Positions 1 to 8,972 of a stretch of DNA of 64,000 nucleotides are shown here, one piece after another (the stretch's first letter is position 1; the number at the start of each line of letters is the position of its first letter). The position numbers and the translations under genes are program-made. The DNA comes from Sulfitobacter sp043557345 (GTDB lineage: Bacteria; Pseudomonadota; Alphaproteobacteria; Rhodobacterales; Rhodobacteraceae): NCBI RefSeq assembly GCF_043557345.1, contig NZ_JBIFFV010000006.1, positions 177,295-241,294 of the forward strand, read 5' to 3'. The notes under the pieces are model-generated. The model saw only the letters and a list, made by a program, of their open reading frames with translations, had not been told where the DNA came from and did no database searches.

Positions 1-463
1 GCGCGACCGGGGGCCATGACACGATCGAAATCGCGATGATCACAAAGGTCAGGCTGGGCTGAAAGATCGCCAGAAGCACGATCGCCAAGGCAAAGCTCGG
101 GATGGTCTGAAAGAACTCGGTAAAGCGCATGAGCGCGTCGTCGATCCGGCCTGCGAAATACCCCGCCGCGGCCCCCACCGGCACCCCGATGGCCAGCGCC
201 ACGATGGTCGAGACCAGCCCGACCAGCAGGCTCACATAAGCGCCATGGGCAAGCCCCGCCATGACATCACGACCAAGCGCATCGGTGCCCAACATCAGCC
301 CGTCTTGGGTGAAGGGCGGCAGGAAGGGCCGCTGCACCATTTTCCACGGGCTTTGCGGAAAGAGGATGGGCGCGAGGATGGCAGCGGCTATGACGAAGGT
401 CAGGATGACCAGACCAATGACCGCGCCACGGTTATAGCTGAAACGTTTCCAAAAGCTCATCAT
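1..463 (-). CDS. Dipeptide/oligopeptide ABC transporter permease, DppC type (partial)
   Basis: Inner-membrane permease of a peptide/nickel-type ABC importer. The gene begins at 463 and runs off the left edge, so only about 154 N-terminal residues are seen. Visible are a short cytoplasmic start (MMSFWKRFSYNRGAV), a first membrane helix, the DppC-typical stretch GLMLGTDALGRDVMAGL near residue 60, and the following hydrophobic helices (VSLLVGLVSTIVALAIG). The start ATG overlaps the stop of the upstream DppB-type gene as ATGA, so the two are translationally coupled. The ATPase genes of this system must lie beyond the window. The substrate is not readable from the permease. Family assignment is secure. 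Confidence 0.9.
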   Translation of the reverse strand, partial: MMSFWKRFSYNRGAVIGLVILTFVIAAAILAPILFPQSPWKMVQRPFLPPFTQDGLMLGTDALGRDVMAGLAHGAYVSLLVGLVSTIVALAIGVPVGAAAGYFAGRIDDALMRFTEFFQTIPSFALAIVLLAIFQPSLTFVIIAISIVSWPPVA

Positions 464-1431
464 GTCGTCAGCCTTATCCGCGGATCAACAATGACATAGA
501 TGACATCCGTGATCAGGTTGAACAGCAGCACCATGGCCGCCGAGATGTAGAAGACCCCGAGGATCACGTTGTAGTCCCGTTGGTTGATCGCCTCGAACAT
601 CAGCCGCCCGATGCCGGGCCATGCAAAGACGGTCTCGGTCAGGATGGCCCCGCCAAAGATTTGCCCGGCCTGAAGCCCGGCCAGCGTGATCACCGGCAAG
701 AGCGCGTTGCGCAGGATGTGCCGCCGCTGGATCACGCCGCGGTTCAGCCCCTTGGCGCGGGCGGTTTTCACGAAATCCAGCCGCGAGACTTCGAGCATCG
801 AGGCCCGCGTCATGCGCATGTAGATCGCCGTAAAGAACAGCCCCAGCGTCGACGCGGGCAAGATCAGATGTTTCGCCACATCCAACACATGAGCGAGGCC
901 AGTATAGCCCGCGCCGATGGTGGAATAGCCAAAACCCGGCAGCCATTCGAGCCAGACGGAGAACACCAGCGTCGCCATCAGCGCCACCCAAAAGAGCGGG
1001 GTTGCATAGAACAGCAGCGCGAAGGTCGAGATGATCGTGTCACCCCACCGCCCCTGCCGGGCCGAGGCCGCGACCCCGGCGGTCACGCCCAGCACCAGCG
1101 ACAGCACAAAGGCCACGCCGGTCAGCAAAAGCGTCGCCGGCAGGCGGTCGCCGATCATCTCGGCCACCGGCATCTGCTGGCGGAAGGAATAGCCAAGGTC
1201 GAGCTGCACCGCGCCTTTGATGTAAATCCACAACTGCATGTAGAGCGGCTGGTCCAAGCCGAAACGCGCCCGCAGGTCTGCAAGAAATTTCTCGTCCGCC
1301 GCCCCGGCTTCACCCGCCATGACCGCCGCAGGGTCACCCGGTGCCGCATGGATCAGCAGGAAATTGAAGACAAGGATCGCCAGCAGGATAAACACCGCCT
1401 TGACCAACCTGCCCAATATGAAACGTATCAC
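460..1431 (-). CDS. Dipeptide/oligopeptide ABC transporter permease, DppB type
   Basis: Inner-membrane permease of 323 residues, normal for DppB. It shows the N-terminal helix, the APGDPAAVMAG motif near residue 30 and the cytoplasmic EAA loop (ARAKGLNRGVIQRRHILRNA, about residues 225-244) that docks on the ATPase. The start is GTG at 1431, preceded by a GGCGGAT-type ribosome site. It lies downstream of the binding-protein gene and overlaps the next permease by ATGA, the usual binding protein-permease-permease order. Specificity is unknown; the neighbouring catabolic genes suggest an amine- or peptide-like substrate (inference). Confidence 0.92.
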   Translation of the reverse strand: MIRFILGRLVKAVFILLAILVFNFLLIHAAPGDPAAVMAGEAGAADEKFLADLRARFGLDQPLYMQLWIYIKGAVQLDLGYSFRQQMPVAEMIGDRLPATLLLTGVAFVLSLVLGVTAGVAASARQGRWGDTIISTFALLFYATPLFWVALMATLVFSVWLEWLPGFGYSTIGAGYTGLAHVLDVAKHLILPASTLGLFFTAIYMRMTRASMLEVSRLDFVKTARAKGLNRGVIQRRHILRNALLPVITLAGLQAGQIFGGAILTETVFAWPGIGRLMFEAINQRDYNVILGVFYISAAMVLLFNLITDVIYVIVDPRIRLTT

Positions 1432-1460
1432 GCTATCCGCCCCGTGTTGTTCTGATAGAT

Positions 1461-1486
1461 GCCCGAGCCGCCGTGGCGGCTCGGGC
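1461..1486 (-). promoter_or_regulatory. Perfect hairpin between binding-protein and permease genes
   Basis: GCCCGAGCCGCC at 1461-1472 pairs perfectly with GGCGGCTCGGGC at 1475-1486. It lies just after the binding-protein stop and before the permease start, with no U-tract behind it. Such hairpins commonly stabilise the binding-protein mRNA or partly terminate transcription, giving an excess of binding protein over permease. The role is inferred from position. Confidence 0.6.
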
Positions 1487-1506
1487 CATGAGCGTTGTCG
1501 ATTTTG

Positions 1507-3069
1507 TTACTTATCGAGCCACACGTCGCGGAAACCGTCGTTCACGCCAAAGGCGGTGTTGACCGGGTTCTTCACGTCGCAGCGGTAGATGGTAGGGAAG
1601 CCCAGCTCCAGAAGCCAGATGTTCGGCACATCCTCGACGATCGCGTCTTGGATCTCCTTATAGGCGGCCTTGCGCTCTTCCGGGCTGGCCATCAGGGCCG
1701 CTTCGGCAAAGAGCTTGTCGGTCTCGGGGTTCTGGTAGTTCGCCACGTTGTTCCAAGGCGAACCGGGGGCGGCATTGTCGCCCATATAGGTCCGCGAAAC
1801 GCCAAGCGCCGGATCGCCATATTGGTAGAGATAGGTAAAGGCGAGGTCGAAGTCGCGGTCGGCAACCTTCTGGTTCCAGCCCGCCACATCCGAGGGCACG
1901 ATCTCGGTCTTCATGCCGATCTCGCTCAGGTTCTGTTTGACCGCCTCGGCCCAGCGCTGCCAAGTCTCACCGTATGGCAGACCCAAGATGCGGATGGTTT
2001 CGCCGTCATAGCTGCTCTCTTCCAGCAGGGCTTTGGCCTTTTCCGGGTCATAGGAGATGTCCGGCGTCTCGCCGTCATAGAAGCGCGTCGAGGAGGACAG
2101 CGGGCCGGTCGCAACCTTGCCCAGACCGTTCCACAGCGCGTCCTTGGCGAACTCGCGGTCGATGCCATGCATGATCGCCTTGCGCACCTTCACATCGTCG
2201 AGCGGCTTGTTGTCGTTGTTCACCCACATCCAAGACAGCGGGCCGAAATATTCCCAGCCCTTGTCGGTGATGCAGGTATTCTCCATCGCCTGAATGCGCG
2301 CCACATCGAAATTCTCGACCGAGCCGCCGGGCAACACGTCGACCTTGCCGGTCTCATAGGCCACCGCGCGGGAGGCCGCGTCGGGGATCACATGGTAGTA
2401 GACTTCGTCAACGTAGGGTTTCCCCTCCATGTAGTAGTCTTCGTTCTTCACCAGATGGATGAAACTGCCCTTTTCCCATTTGTCAAACTTGAAGGGGCCG
2501 GTGCCGATGGGCGTGTTGTTCGCCTCGTTATTGGCGTAATCCGTACCTTCATAGATGTGCTTTGGGATCATCGGCGCGGTGCCCGCCTCAAAGATGCCGA
2601 TGAAGGGGCCGAAGGGCTGTTTGAGGTTGAAGACAACCGTGTGGTCGTCAGGCGTCTCGATGCTTTCGACATGTTCCATATAGGTGCGCATCCGCGAGTG
2701 GCTCTCGCGCAGGAACTTATCCATGGAGAATTCGACATCCTCCGAGGTGAAGGGCTCACCGTCATGGAACACCACGCCCTCGCGCAGCTTGAAGGTATAG
2801 GTCTTGCCGTCTTCGGAAATCTCCCATGATTCAGCCAATTGCCCTTCGGGCTTCAGGTCGAAATCATAGCGCAGCAGGCTTTCGTAGATATCGCCCCCGA
2901 CCATCTGTGTCGGGCCGTTCTGCACAAGGCCGATCATCAGGCTGGGCGGCTCGGGCTGGATCACGACGTTAAGCGTGCCGCCGGATTTGGGCTCACCATC
3001 CTGCGCGGCCAAAGGCCCGGCCAGCGCCAGCGCCAAAACGGCTGCGGTTAATTTAGTTGTTTTTAGCAT
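1507..3069 (-). CDS. Dipeptide-type ABC transporter substrate-binding protein (SBP family 5)
   Basis: Periplasmic binding protein of about 520 residues, typical of the DppA/OppA family. The start at 3069 is preferred because GGGGAT lies just upstream; an upstream in-frame ATG at 3081 would add four residues. A Sec signal peptide (LTAAVLALALAGPLAAQ) is followed by the family pattern: SGGTLNVVIQPEPPSL, ESLLRYDFDLKPEGQLAESW and KTYTFKLREGVVFHDGEPFT. It is the first gene of the left-hand transporter operon and is separated from the permeases by a hairpin. Family is certain, ligand unknown. Confidence 0.92.
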   Translation of the reverse strand: MLKTTKLTAAVLALALAGPLAAQDGEPKSGGTLNVVIQPEPPSLMIGLVQNGPTQMVGGDIYESLLRYDFDLKPEGQLAESWEISEDGKTYTFKLREGVVFHDGEPFTSEDVEFSMDKFLRESHSRMRTYMEHVESIETPDDHTVVFNLKQPFGPFIGIFEAGTAPMIPKHIYEGTDYANNEANNTPIGTGPFKFDKWEKGSFIHLVKNEDYYMEGKPYVDEVYYHVIPDAASRAVAYETGKVDVLPGGSVENFDVARIQAMENTCITDKGWEYFGPLSWMWVNNDNKPLDDVKVRKAIMHGIDREFAKDALWNGLGKVATGPLSSSTRFYDGETPDISYDPEKAKALLEESSYDGETIRILGLPYGETWQRWAEAVKQNLSEIGMKTEIVPSDVAGWNQKVADRDFDLAFTYLYQYGDPALGVSRTYMGDNAAPGSPWNNVANYQNPETDKLFAEAALMASPEERKAAYKEIQDAIVEDVPNIWLLELGFPTIYRCDVKNPVNTAFGVNDGFRDVWLDK

Positions 3070-3180
3070 GTAAATCCCCATTGGTTTTGCTGAAACTCGC
3101 CCAATGACGGCGTCCGATCTGATGTCGGCTTCTTGCAGTCGCTTGGGTGGTCGCCGCGCGATATGCGGCGTCTTGATGGC

Positions 3181-3840
3181 TCATTCACCTGTGGTGAATG
3201 ATTGGATGTATCTTATGATCCCCTCCTTTGCGTCATCGATGTCTGCGCGCATCTCCGCAGCCGCGGCCGCGGGATCGCGATTCTCACAGGCTGCAATAAT
3301 TGCCTGATGATGTCGAACCAGCCCCATCTGCTCTCGCGCATAGTACCCCGCGATCAACGGCCCCATGCGCAGCCATAGCCCGCTGAGAATGGCCAGCAGG
3401 ATCGGCATCTCCGCCGCCTCTACCAGCGCGAAATGGAACTCTTGATTGAACTTCACCGCCTGCGGCCAGCGCCCGGCCACCGCTGCGGCCTCGTTGCGCT
3501 CGACAATCTTCTTCAGGCGGCGGATTTCCTTGGGGCCAACCACCTCAGCGGCGCGGCCTGCGGCAAAGCCCTCCAGCTCGCGCCGGATGCTTGCAATTTC
3601 GAGATACTGCGCCTTTGTCAGCACCGGCACGCGCACATCGCGCACGCTGCGCTGGACCAAAGCCTCATCCCGCAAGAGCCGCTGCACCGCGTCGCGCACC
3701 GGGGTCGAACTGGTGCCCAACCGCTCGGCCAAGCCACGAATGGTGACCTTTTCATTCGGGCGAAGCCTGCCTTCCACCAAGTCCTGACAGACCCGATCAT
3801 AGATCGCATCGCCTAATGAAACTTGATTGATCTCGGCCAT
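3181..3840 (-). CDS. GntR-family transcriptional regulator (FadR/FCD subfamily)
   Basis: DNA-binding regulator of about 219 residues. The start at 3840 is chosen because a GGATGAGGG ribosome site lies upstream and the protein then begins directly before the winged helix (AIYDRVCQDLVEGRLRPNEKVTIRGLAERLGTSSTPVRDAVQRL). A longer in-frame start at 4056 would overlap the divergent gene and is unlikely. The C-terminal all-helical half (RRELEGFAAGRAAEVV, FNQEFHFALVEAAEMP, HHQAIIAACENRDP) is the FCD ligand-binding domain, usually binding small carboxylates via a metal. It is divergent from the deacetylase operon and probably controls it and the transporter. A candidate operator lies in the shared intergenic region. 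Confidence 0.88.
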   Translation of the reverse strand: MAEINQVSLGDAIYDRVCQDLVEGRLRPNEKVTIRGLAERLGTSSTPVRDAVQRLLRDEALVQRSVRDVRVPVLTKAQYLEIASIRRELEGFAAGRAAEVVGPKEIRRLKKIVERNEAAAVAGRWPQAVKFNQEFHFALVEAAEMPILLAILSGLWLRMGPLIAGYYAREQMGLVRHHQAIIAACENRDPAAAAAEMRADIDDAKEGIIRYIQSFTTGE

Positions 3841-3879
3841 CGCGCCCTCATCCTTACTGGCCGACTTGCTGCCAGTTTT

Positions 3880-3896
3880 GATGCATGATGCATCAT
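3880..3896. promoter_or_regulatory. Candidate GntR operator (inverted repeat)
   Basis: TGATGCA at 3880-3886 and TGCATCA at 3890-3896 form a perfect 7-bp inverted repeat with a 3-base spacer. It lies between the divergent GntR regulator and the deacetylase operon. Position and symmetry fit a FadR-type dimer site. Binding is inferred. Confidence 0.45.
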
Positions 3897-3963
3897 TTCT
3901 ATTGAGCCTGCAAATTAAAACTGCAATGCTCCGCCGCAACGACATCAGACCACAGGGAATGTG

Positions 3964-4992
3964 ATGAAAGTCTTTTTCGACGAACGCCAGCTTGGCCATG
4001 CGCCGACACATTACTTTCGGCGCGGCGCGGCGATGCCGCATCAAGAACAGCCCCAACGTGCTGAAATTCTACGCGATATGTTAATCGGCGAAGGGTTCGA
4101 GATCAGCAAACCCCAAGACCACGGGCTGGCGCCGATCAAAGCGGTGCACAACCCCGATTACGTCGACTTTCTGCCCGATGCCCATGCCCGTTTCGTCGAA
4201 AGCGCGGGGCCAGAGGCGCTGGCCATCCCCACCATGCACCCCGGTGTGCGGCGCGGGAAAGAGCCCAAGGATATTCACGGTCAATTGGGCTGGTGGATGA
4301 CCGACACCTCGACCCCGCTGACCGAAGGGTCTTGGGACGCGGCCTATTGGTCGGCGCAAACCGCCATTGAAGCGGCCCAAACGGTGGCAACCGGTGCTCG
4401 CGCGGCCTATGCGCTCTGCCGCCCGCCCGGCCACCACGCGATGCGCGATTGCGCGAATGGTTTTTGCTTTTTCAACAACGCCTGTATCGCGGCAGAGCAC
4501 CTTACCCAGACCTATAAGAAGGTCGCGCTGATCGACATCGACGTGCACACCGGCAATGGCTCGCTCGACATCCTCTATGAACGCGGCGACATCTTCTTTT
4601 GCTCATTGCATCCCGATCCGGCCACCTACCCCACCTTCTACCTTGGCCATGCCGATGAGACGGGCGAAGGCGACGGGGCGGGCAAATCGCTGAACCTCCT
4701 GCTGGCGCAGGGCGCGGGCCAAGATGAGGTGCTGGCCCTGCTCGACAAGGGCATCGCCGCAATGCGTGATTTCCGGGCCGAGGCGTTGGTCGTCTCGCTG
4801 GGGTTTGACATGGCCGCCGACGATCCGCTCGCTGCCGTGAAGGTCTACCCCGACGGCTTTGCCGAAATGGCGCGGCGCTTGGCGGCGCTGAACCTTCCCA
4901 CCGCATTGATCCAAGAGGGCGGCTACCTTGGCCCCTCCCTTGCCGATAACGCAAAATCATTTCTCACGACATTCCGCGAGGCCACAGCATGA
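3964..4992 (+). CDS. Histone deacetylase-family / acetylpolyamine amidohydrolase
   Basis: Zinc-dependent deacetylase of 342 residues, the normal length of bacterial acetylpolyamine amidohydrolases. Seen are CRPPGHHA (tandem active-site His near 157-158), NGFCFFNN, LIDIDVHTGNGS (zinc ligands Asp and His near 193/195), SLGFDMAADDPL (third ligand Asp near 282) and QEGGYLG. A GTG directly before the chosen ATG is an alternative start. It heads the enzyme operon and overlaps the next gene by ATGA. It probably removes an acyl group from an amine imported by the adjacent transporter; related bacterial enzymes act on acetylated polyamines and similar amides. The substrate is inferred. Confidence 0.87.
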   Translation: MKVFFDERQLGHAPTHYFRRGAAMPHQEQPQRAEILRDMLIGEGFEISKPQDHGLAPIKAVHNPDYVDFLPDAHARFVESAGPEALAIPTMHPGVRRGKEPKDIHGQLGWWMTDTSTPLTEGSWDAAYWSAQTAIEAAQTVATGARAAYALCRPPGHHAMRDCANGFCFFNNACIAAEHLTQTYKKVALIDIDVHTGNGSLDILYERGDIFFCSLHPDPATYPTFYLGHADETGEGDGAGKSLNLLLAQGAGQDEVLALLDKGIAAMRDFRAEALVVSLGFDMAADDPLAAVKVYPDGFAEMARRLAALNLPTALIQEGGYLGPSLADNAKSFLTTFREATA

Positions 4993-6551
4993 GCAAGACA
5001 CCCCAAGAGATGAACGGCGCGGAAAGCGTTGTGCGCAGCCTACATGCGGGCGGGGTGGAGGTCTGTTTCGCCAACCCCGGCACCTCCGAAATGCAATTCG
5101 TCGACGCGCTGGACCGCACCAAACTGATGCGCTGCGTTCTGGGCCTGTTCGAAGGCGTGGTGACCGGCGCCGCCGATGGCTATGCGCGCATGGCGGGCAA
5201 ACCGGCGGTGACCCTGCTGCACCTCGCGCCCGGTTTCGCCAATGCCGCAGCCAACCTGCACAACGCCCGCAAGGCGCGGGTGCCGATGGTCAACCTTGTG
5301 GGCGATCACGCGCTGCGGCACCAGAAATACGACGCGCCCCTGTCGGCGGATGTCGAAGGCGCCTGCGCGCCCTTCAGCGATTGGGTGCGCTCGGGCCGTG
5401 ACGCGGGCAGCTTTGCCGCCGATGCGATGACCGCCCTCGCGGTCGCCCAAGGCAAGCCGGGCAAGGTCGCCACGCTGATCGCGCCCGCCGACATCGGCTG
5501 GGACGCGGGCGGCCAGATGGCCGAGGCCGTCGCCCCCGCAGCCCCTGCCCCGCTGGACGAAGCCGCGCTCGATGCTGCGGTCAAAACCTTGGAAAGCGGT
5601 GAGAAGACCGTGCTTCTGGTGGGCAGCGGTGTGCTGGAAAACCAAGAGGCGATGGCCCTGCTGCATGGCATTGCGGAAAAGACCGGGGCCGATATCCTTG
5701 CCCCGACCTCGAACCGCCGGTTGGAGCGCGGACAGGGGCGGTTTGCCGTCAACAAAATCCCCTATCCGATCAACGCGGCGCTCGAATCTCTCGCCCCCTA
5801 CAGCCGTGCCATCCTGATCGAGACCCCGCCCCCGGTCGCCTTTTTTGCCTATCCCGGCAAGCCGAGCCTGCTGTTGCCGGTCGATTGCCATACCGTGACA
5901 CTCGCCGCCGTCGATGGCGATGGTGCCACCGCGCTGGCCGCTCTGGCGGACCGCATCAATGCGAAACCCGCCACCCCGCGCGACCACGCGCGGCCCGCGG
6001 CACCACAGGCGGGCGGCATCAGCTTGCAAAACCTCGGCGCGGCCTTGGCAAATGCGCTGCCCGAAGACGCCATCGTGGTGGATGAGGCCGTCTCTTCCGG
6101 CGGGGCGACTTTTCCAGCGGGCGACAGTGCTGCGCCGAACACTTGGCTCGCGCTGACCGGCGGGTCGATTGGCATTGGCATCCCCCTCTCCGCCGGGGCT
6201 GCCATCGCCTGCCCCGACCGCCCGGTGATCACGCTGCAGGCCGATGGCTCGGCCATGTACACCATTCAGGCACTCTGGACCCAAGCGCGCGAGAATTCCA
6301 ACGTCACCACCATCATTCTGGCCAATCAGTCCTATGAGATTCTCAAGGGCGAGTTGCACAATGTCGGCGCCCAGCCCGGCCCTGACGCGCTGAGCATGCT
6401 GAACCTCGACCGCCCGCAATTGGATTTCGTCGCCATGGCCAAGGGCATGGGCGTGCCCGGCAAACGGGTCGAAGACATCACCGATCTGATGCGCACCATC
6501 GAAGAGGCCGCAAAAGAGCCCGGCCCCTTCCTCATCGAAGCGATGCTGTAA
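4989..6551 (+). CDS. Thiamine diphosphate-dependent enzyme, acetolactate synthase/benzoylformate decarboxylase-like
   Basis: ThDP enzyme of 520 residues in three domains: N-terminal PYR domain with the catalytic Glu in GLFEGVVTGAADGYARM (about 54-70), a central domain around 190-330, and a C-terminal PP domain with the cofactor/Mg motif QADGSAMYTIQALWTQ (about 418-433) ending in the Asn of ILANQ. It is coupled to the deacetylase by ATGA overlap. No small regulatory subunit is nearby, so branched-chain acetolactate synthesis is unlikely. A 2-keto acid decarboxylase or carboligase role in a catabolic pathway is more plausible but not proven. Confidence 0.82.
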   Translation: MSKTPQEMNGAESVVRSLHAGGVEVCFANPGTSEMQFVDALDRTKLMRCVLGLFEGVVTGAADGYARMAGKPAVTLLHLAPGFANAAANLHNARKARVPMVNLVGDHALRHQKYDAPLSADVEGACAPFSDWVRSGRDAGSFAADAMTALAVAQGKPGKVATLIAPADIGWDAGGQMAEAVAPAAPAPLDEAALDAAVKTLESGEKTVLLVGSGVLENQEAMALLHGIAEKTGADILAPTSNRRLERGQGRFAVNKIPYPINAALESLAPYSRAILIETPPPVAFFAYPGKPSLLLPVDCHTVTLAAVDGDGATALAALADRINAKPATPRDHARPAAPQAGGISLQNLGAALANALPEDAIVVDEAVSSGGATFPAGDSAAPNTWLALTGGSIGIGIPLSAGAAIACPDRPVITLQADGSAMYTIQALWTQARENSNVTTIILANQSYEILKGELHNVGAQPGPDALSMLNLDRPQLDFVAMAKGMGVPGKRVEDITDLMRTIEEAAKEPGPFLIEAML

Positions 6552-6570
6552 CCCACCGAAAGGACACGCC

Positions 6571-7860
6571 ATGCCCCTCGATCCAGACCTCAAGTCTCGC
6601 ATCCTTCAGGCTGTTGAAGACGGATTTGCCGAACAGGTAAGCTTTACCCAAAAGCTTGTGCAAATGCCCTCTCTGCGCGGCCATGAACATGCGATCCAAG
6701 ACCTGCTGTTCCGCAGCCTGCAAAGCCGTGGCTACGCGATGGACCGGTTCAAGATGGACCGCGCCGCGATCGAGGCGCATCCCGGCGGGTCGAAATACTC
6801 CGACGATCATTCCGATGCGCCCATCGTCGTGGGCATCCACCGCCCGCGCGATGAGCGGGGCCGCTCGCTGATCCTGCAATCGCATCTCGATGTGGTGCCC
6901 GAAGGCTTGCACGACATGTGGGACGATCCGCCCTTTTCGGCCAAGATCGACGGCGATTGGATGTATGGCCGGGGCGCGGGCGATATGAAGGCGGGGGCGG
7001 CTGCGAATCTTTTTGCGCTCGACGCGCTGCGTCGCATCGGGCTGCAACCGGCGGCAACCGTCTATGTGCAATCCGTGGTCGAGGAGGAATCCACCGGCAA
7101 CGGCGCTTTGCAGACCTTCCTGCAAGGCTACACCGCCGATGCGGTTTTCATCCCCGAACCCGAAGAGGAAATGCTGGTCCGCGCCAACACCGGCGTCATC
7201 TGGTTTCAGGTGCAGCTGCGTGGCGTGCCCGTCCATGTGCGCGAAATGGGCGAAGGCGCCAATGCCATTGATGCCGCCACCCGCGTCATCACCGCCCTGC
7301 GCGAAATGGAGGAGGATTGGAACGCCGAGAAAGACCAGCACCCGCATTTCGAAGACGAGGCCCATCCGATCAACCTTAACATCGGCAAGATCGAAGGCGG
7401 CGATTGGGCGTCATCGGTGCCGTCATGGTGCAACATCGATTGCCGCGTTTCCATCTATCCGGGCCGCAGCGCCGAGGATGCCGCGTGCGAGATCACCGAG
7501 CGGGTCAAAGCCTTCGCCCAAAGCGATAACTTCCTGTCGAACAATCCGCCCAAGGTGGTCTTCAACGGTTTTCACGCCGAAGGCTATGTGCTGGCGCCGG
7601 GCAGCGAAGCCGAAGCCGTGTTGGAACGCGCCCATGAAGAGGCCATCGGCGCGCCGCTGCAATCCTTCATGACGGCGGGCTACCTCGATACGCGGGTCTA
7701 TGCGCTGTACAACAAAATCCCCGCGCTTTGTTACGGGCCGAAATCGCGCAACATTCACGGGATTAATGAATCCGTCAGCCTGAGTTCGGTCAAGAAGATC
7801 ACCCAAGCCATGGCGCTGTTCATCGCCGAATGGTGCGGGACCGAGGACATCACTCCATGA
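6571..7860 (+). CDS. M20-family metallo-deacylase (ArgE/DapE-like)
   Basis: Two-zinc amidohydrolase of 429 residues. Metal and catalytic motifs appear in order: LQSHLDVVPEG (His ligand and Asp, about 98-108), YGRGAGDMKAG (bridging Asp, near 137), VVEEES (general base and ligand Glu, near 170), PEPEEE (near 195) and the terminal His in RNIHGINES (near 395). The dimerisation domain sits between. It starts 19 bases after the ThDP gene with an AAAGGA ribosome site, and its stop overlaps the kinase start as ATGA. It probably hydrolyses an N-acyl amino acid or small peptide. ArgE/DapE themselves are not implied. Confidence 0.88.
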   Translation: MPLDPDLKSRILQAVEDGFAEQVSFTQKLVQMPSLRGHEHAIQDLLFRSLQSRGYAMDRFKMDRAAIEAHPGGSKYSDDHSDAPIVVGIHRPRDERGRSLILQSHLDVVPEGLHDMWDDPPFSAKIDGDWMYGRGAGDMKAGAAANLFALDALRRIGLQPAATVYVQSVVEEESTGNGALQTFLQGYTADAVFIPEPEEEMLVRANTGVIWFQVQLRGVPVHVREMGEGANAIDAATRVITALREMEEDWNAEKDQHPHFEDEAHPINLNIGKIEGGDWASSVPSWCNIDCRVSIYPGRSAEDAACEITERVKAFAQSDNFLSNNPPKVVFNGFHAEGYVLAPGSEAEAVLERAHEEAIGAPLQSFMTAGYLDTRVYALYNKIPALCYGPKSRNIHGINESVSLSSVKKITQAMALFIAEWCGTEDITP

Positions 7861-8969
7861 CCGAGGCCGGGATCACGCCCCATGGCGGTCTGCCCCCCTT
7901 TCTCAGCGGTGTGCTGGCCGAAGAGGCCGGGGCGCAGACCGACCTGCTGGCGCAAGACCCGCCCGCCTTTGACGCGGCCCGCGCGGCAGAGGTCGCGCGG
8001 CGCTGCTATGGTATCTCGGGTCAGATCGAACCGCTTGCGGCTGAGAAAGACGCGAACTTCCTCATTGCCCTCGCCACGGGCGAAAAGGCACTGCTAAAGA
8101 TCACCAACGCCGCCGAAGACCGTGCGGTGACCGACATGCAGACCGCCGCACTGATGCATCTGGCCGCCGCCGATCCCGAACTGCCCGTGCAACGCATCTG
8201 CGCCAGCCTGAACGGCAAAGCCGCCGAGGTCGCCACCGCCGCCGACGGACAGCCCCATGTCGTCCGCCTGATGTCCTTTCTCGGCGGCACCGTGCTCAGC
8301 AATGCGGCCCCGCAGCCGGGCCTCTACCGCGCCTTGGGCGATTTCCACGCGCGGGTCACCCTTGGGCTGCGCGGGTTCTTTCATCCGGCGGGCGGGCATT
8401 TTCTGCAATGGGACATCAAACAGGCAGGCCATCTGCGCCCTCTGTTGGCGGATGTGCAGGACGCCGCGCTGCGCGCCCAACTGGGGCGCACCCTCGATCA
8501 CTTTGATGCAGAAGTCGCGCCCCAACTTCCGCATCTGCGGGCACAGGTCGTCCATAACGATTTCAATCCGCACAATATTTTGGTCGATGGACCAGAGGCA
8601 CAGCGCCCCGTCGGGCTGATCGACTTCGGTGACATGGTGCATACGCCGCTGGCCTGCGATCTGGCGGTAGCCTGCTCCTATCAACTCGGCCAAGGCACAG
8701 ACCCGCTGGCCGCCATTTGCGAGATGGTCGCGGGCTTCGCCGCACGTCTGCCGCTGGAGGCCGAGGAAATCGCGCTTCTACCCAGTCTGATCCGGCTGCG
8801 CCATGCCACCACCTTGGCGATCGGTGCCTCTCGCGCGCGGCGCTATCCCGAGAATGCCGCCTATATCCTGCGCAACGCCGCCGCCTCGCAGCGCGGGCTG
8901 GCCGCACTCGACCATGTGGGCGACGCCGCCGCGATCAAAGCCCTGCACCACGCTGCGGGAACGGAGTGA
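7857..8969 (+). CDS. APH-fold phosphotransferase, hydroxylysine-kinase-like
   Basis: Small-molecule kinase of about 370 residues with the aminoglycoside/choline kinase fold. The ATP lobe has NFLIALATGEKALLKITN (near 65), and the catalytic loop QVVHNDFNPHNILVD and the metal-binding GLIDFGDMVHTPLACDLAVA lie near 230-270. The start at 7857 overlaps the upstream stop as ATGA. The next gene, three bases away, encodes an AGXT2L-like class III enzyme. That pairing is known for 5-hydroxylysine kinase with phospho-lyase and for related O-phospho-amine degradation, so the kinase probably phosphorylates a hydroxyl group of an amino alcohol or hydroxy amino acid. The exact substrate is open. Confidence 0.8.
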   Translation: MTEAGITPHGGLPPFLSGVLAEEAGAQTDLLAQDPPAFDAARAAEVARRCYGISGQIEPLAAEKDANFLIALATGEKALLKITNAAEDRAVTDMQTAALMHLAAADPELPVQRICASLNGKAAEVATAADGQPHVVRLMSFLGGTVLSNAAPQPGLYRALGDFHARVTLGLRGFFHPAGGHFLQWDIKQAGHLRPLLADVQDAALRAQLGRTLDHFDAEVAPQLPHLRAQVVHNDFNPHNILVDGPEAQRPVGLIDFGDMVHTPLACDLAVACSYQLGQGTDPLAAICEMVAGFAARLPLEAEEIALLPSLIRLRHATTLAIGASRARRYPENAAYILRNAAASQRGLAALDHVGDAAAIKALHHAAGTE

Positions 8970-8972
8970 CCG

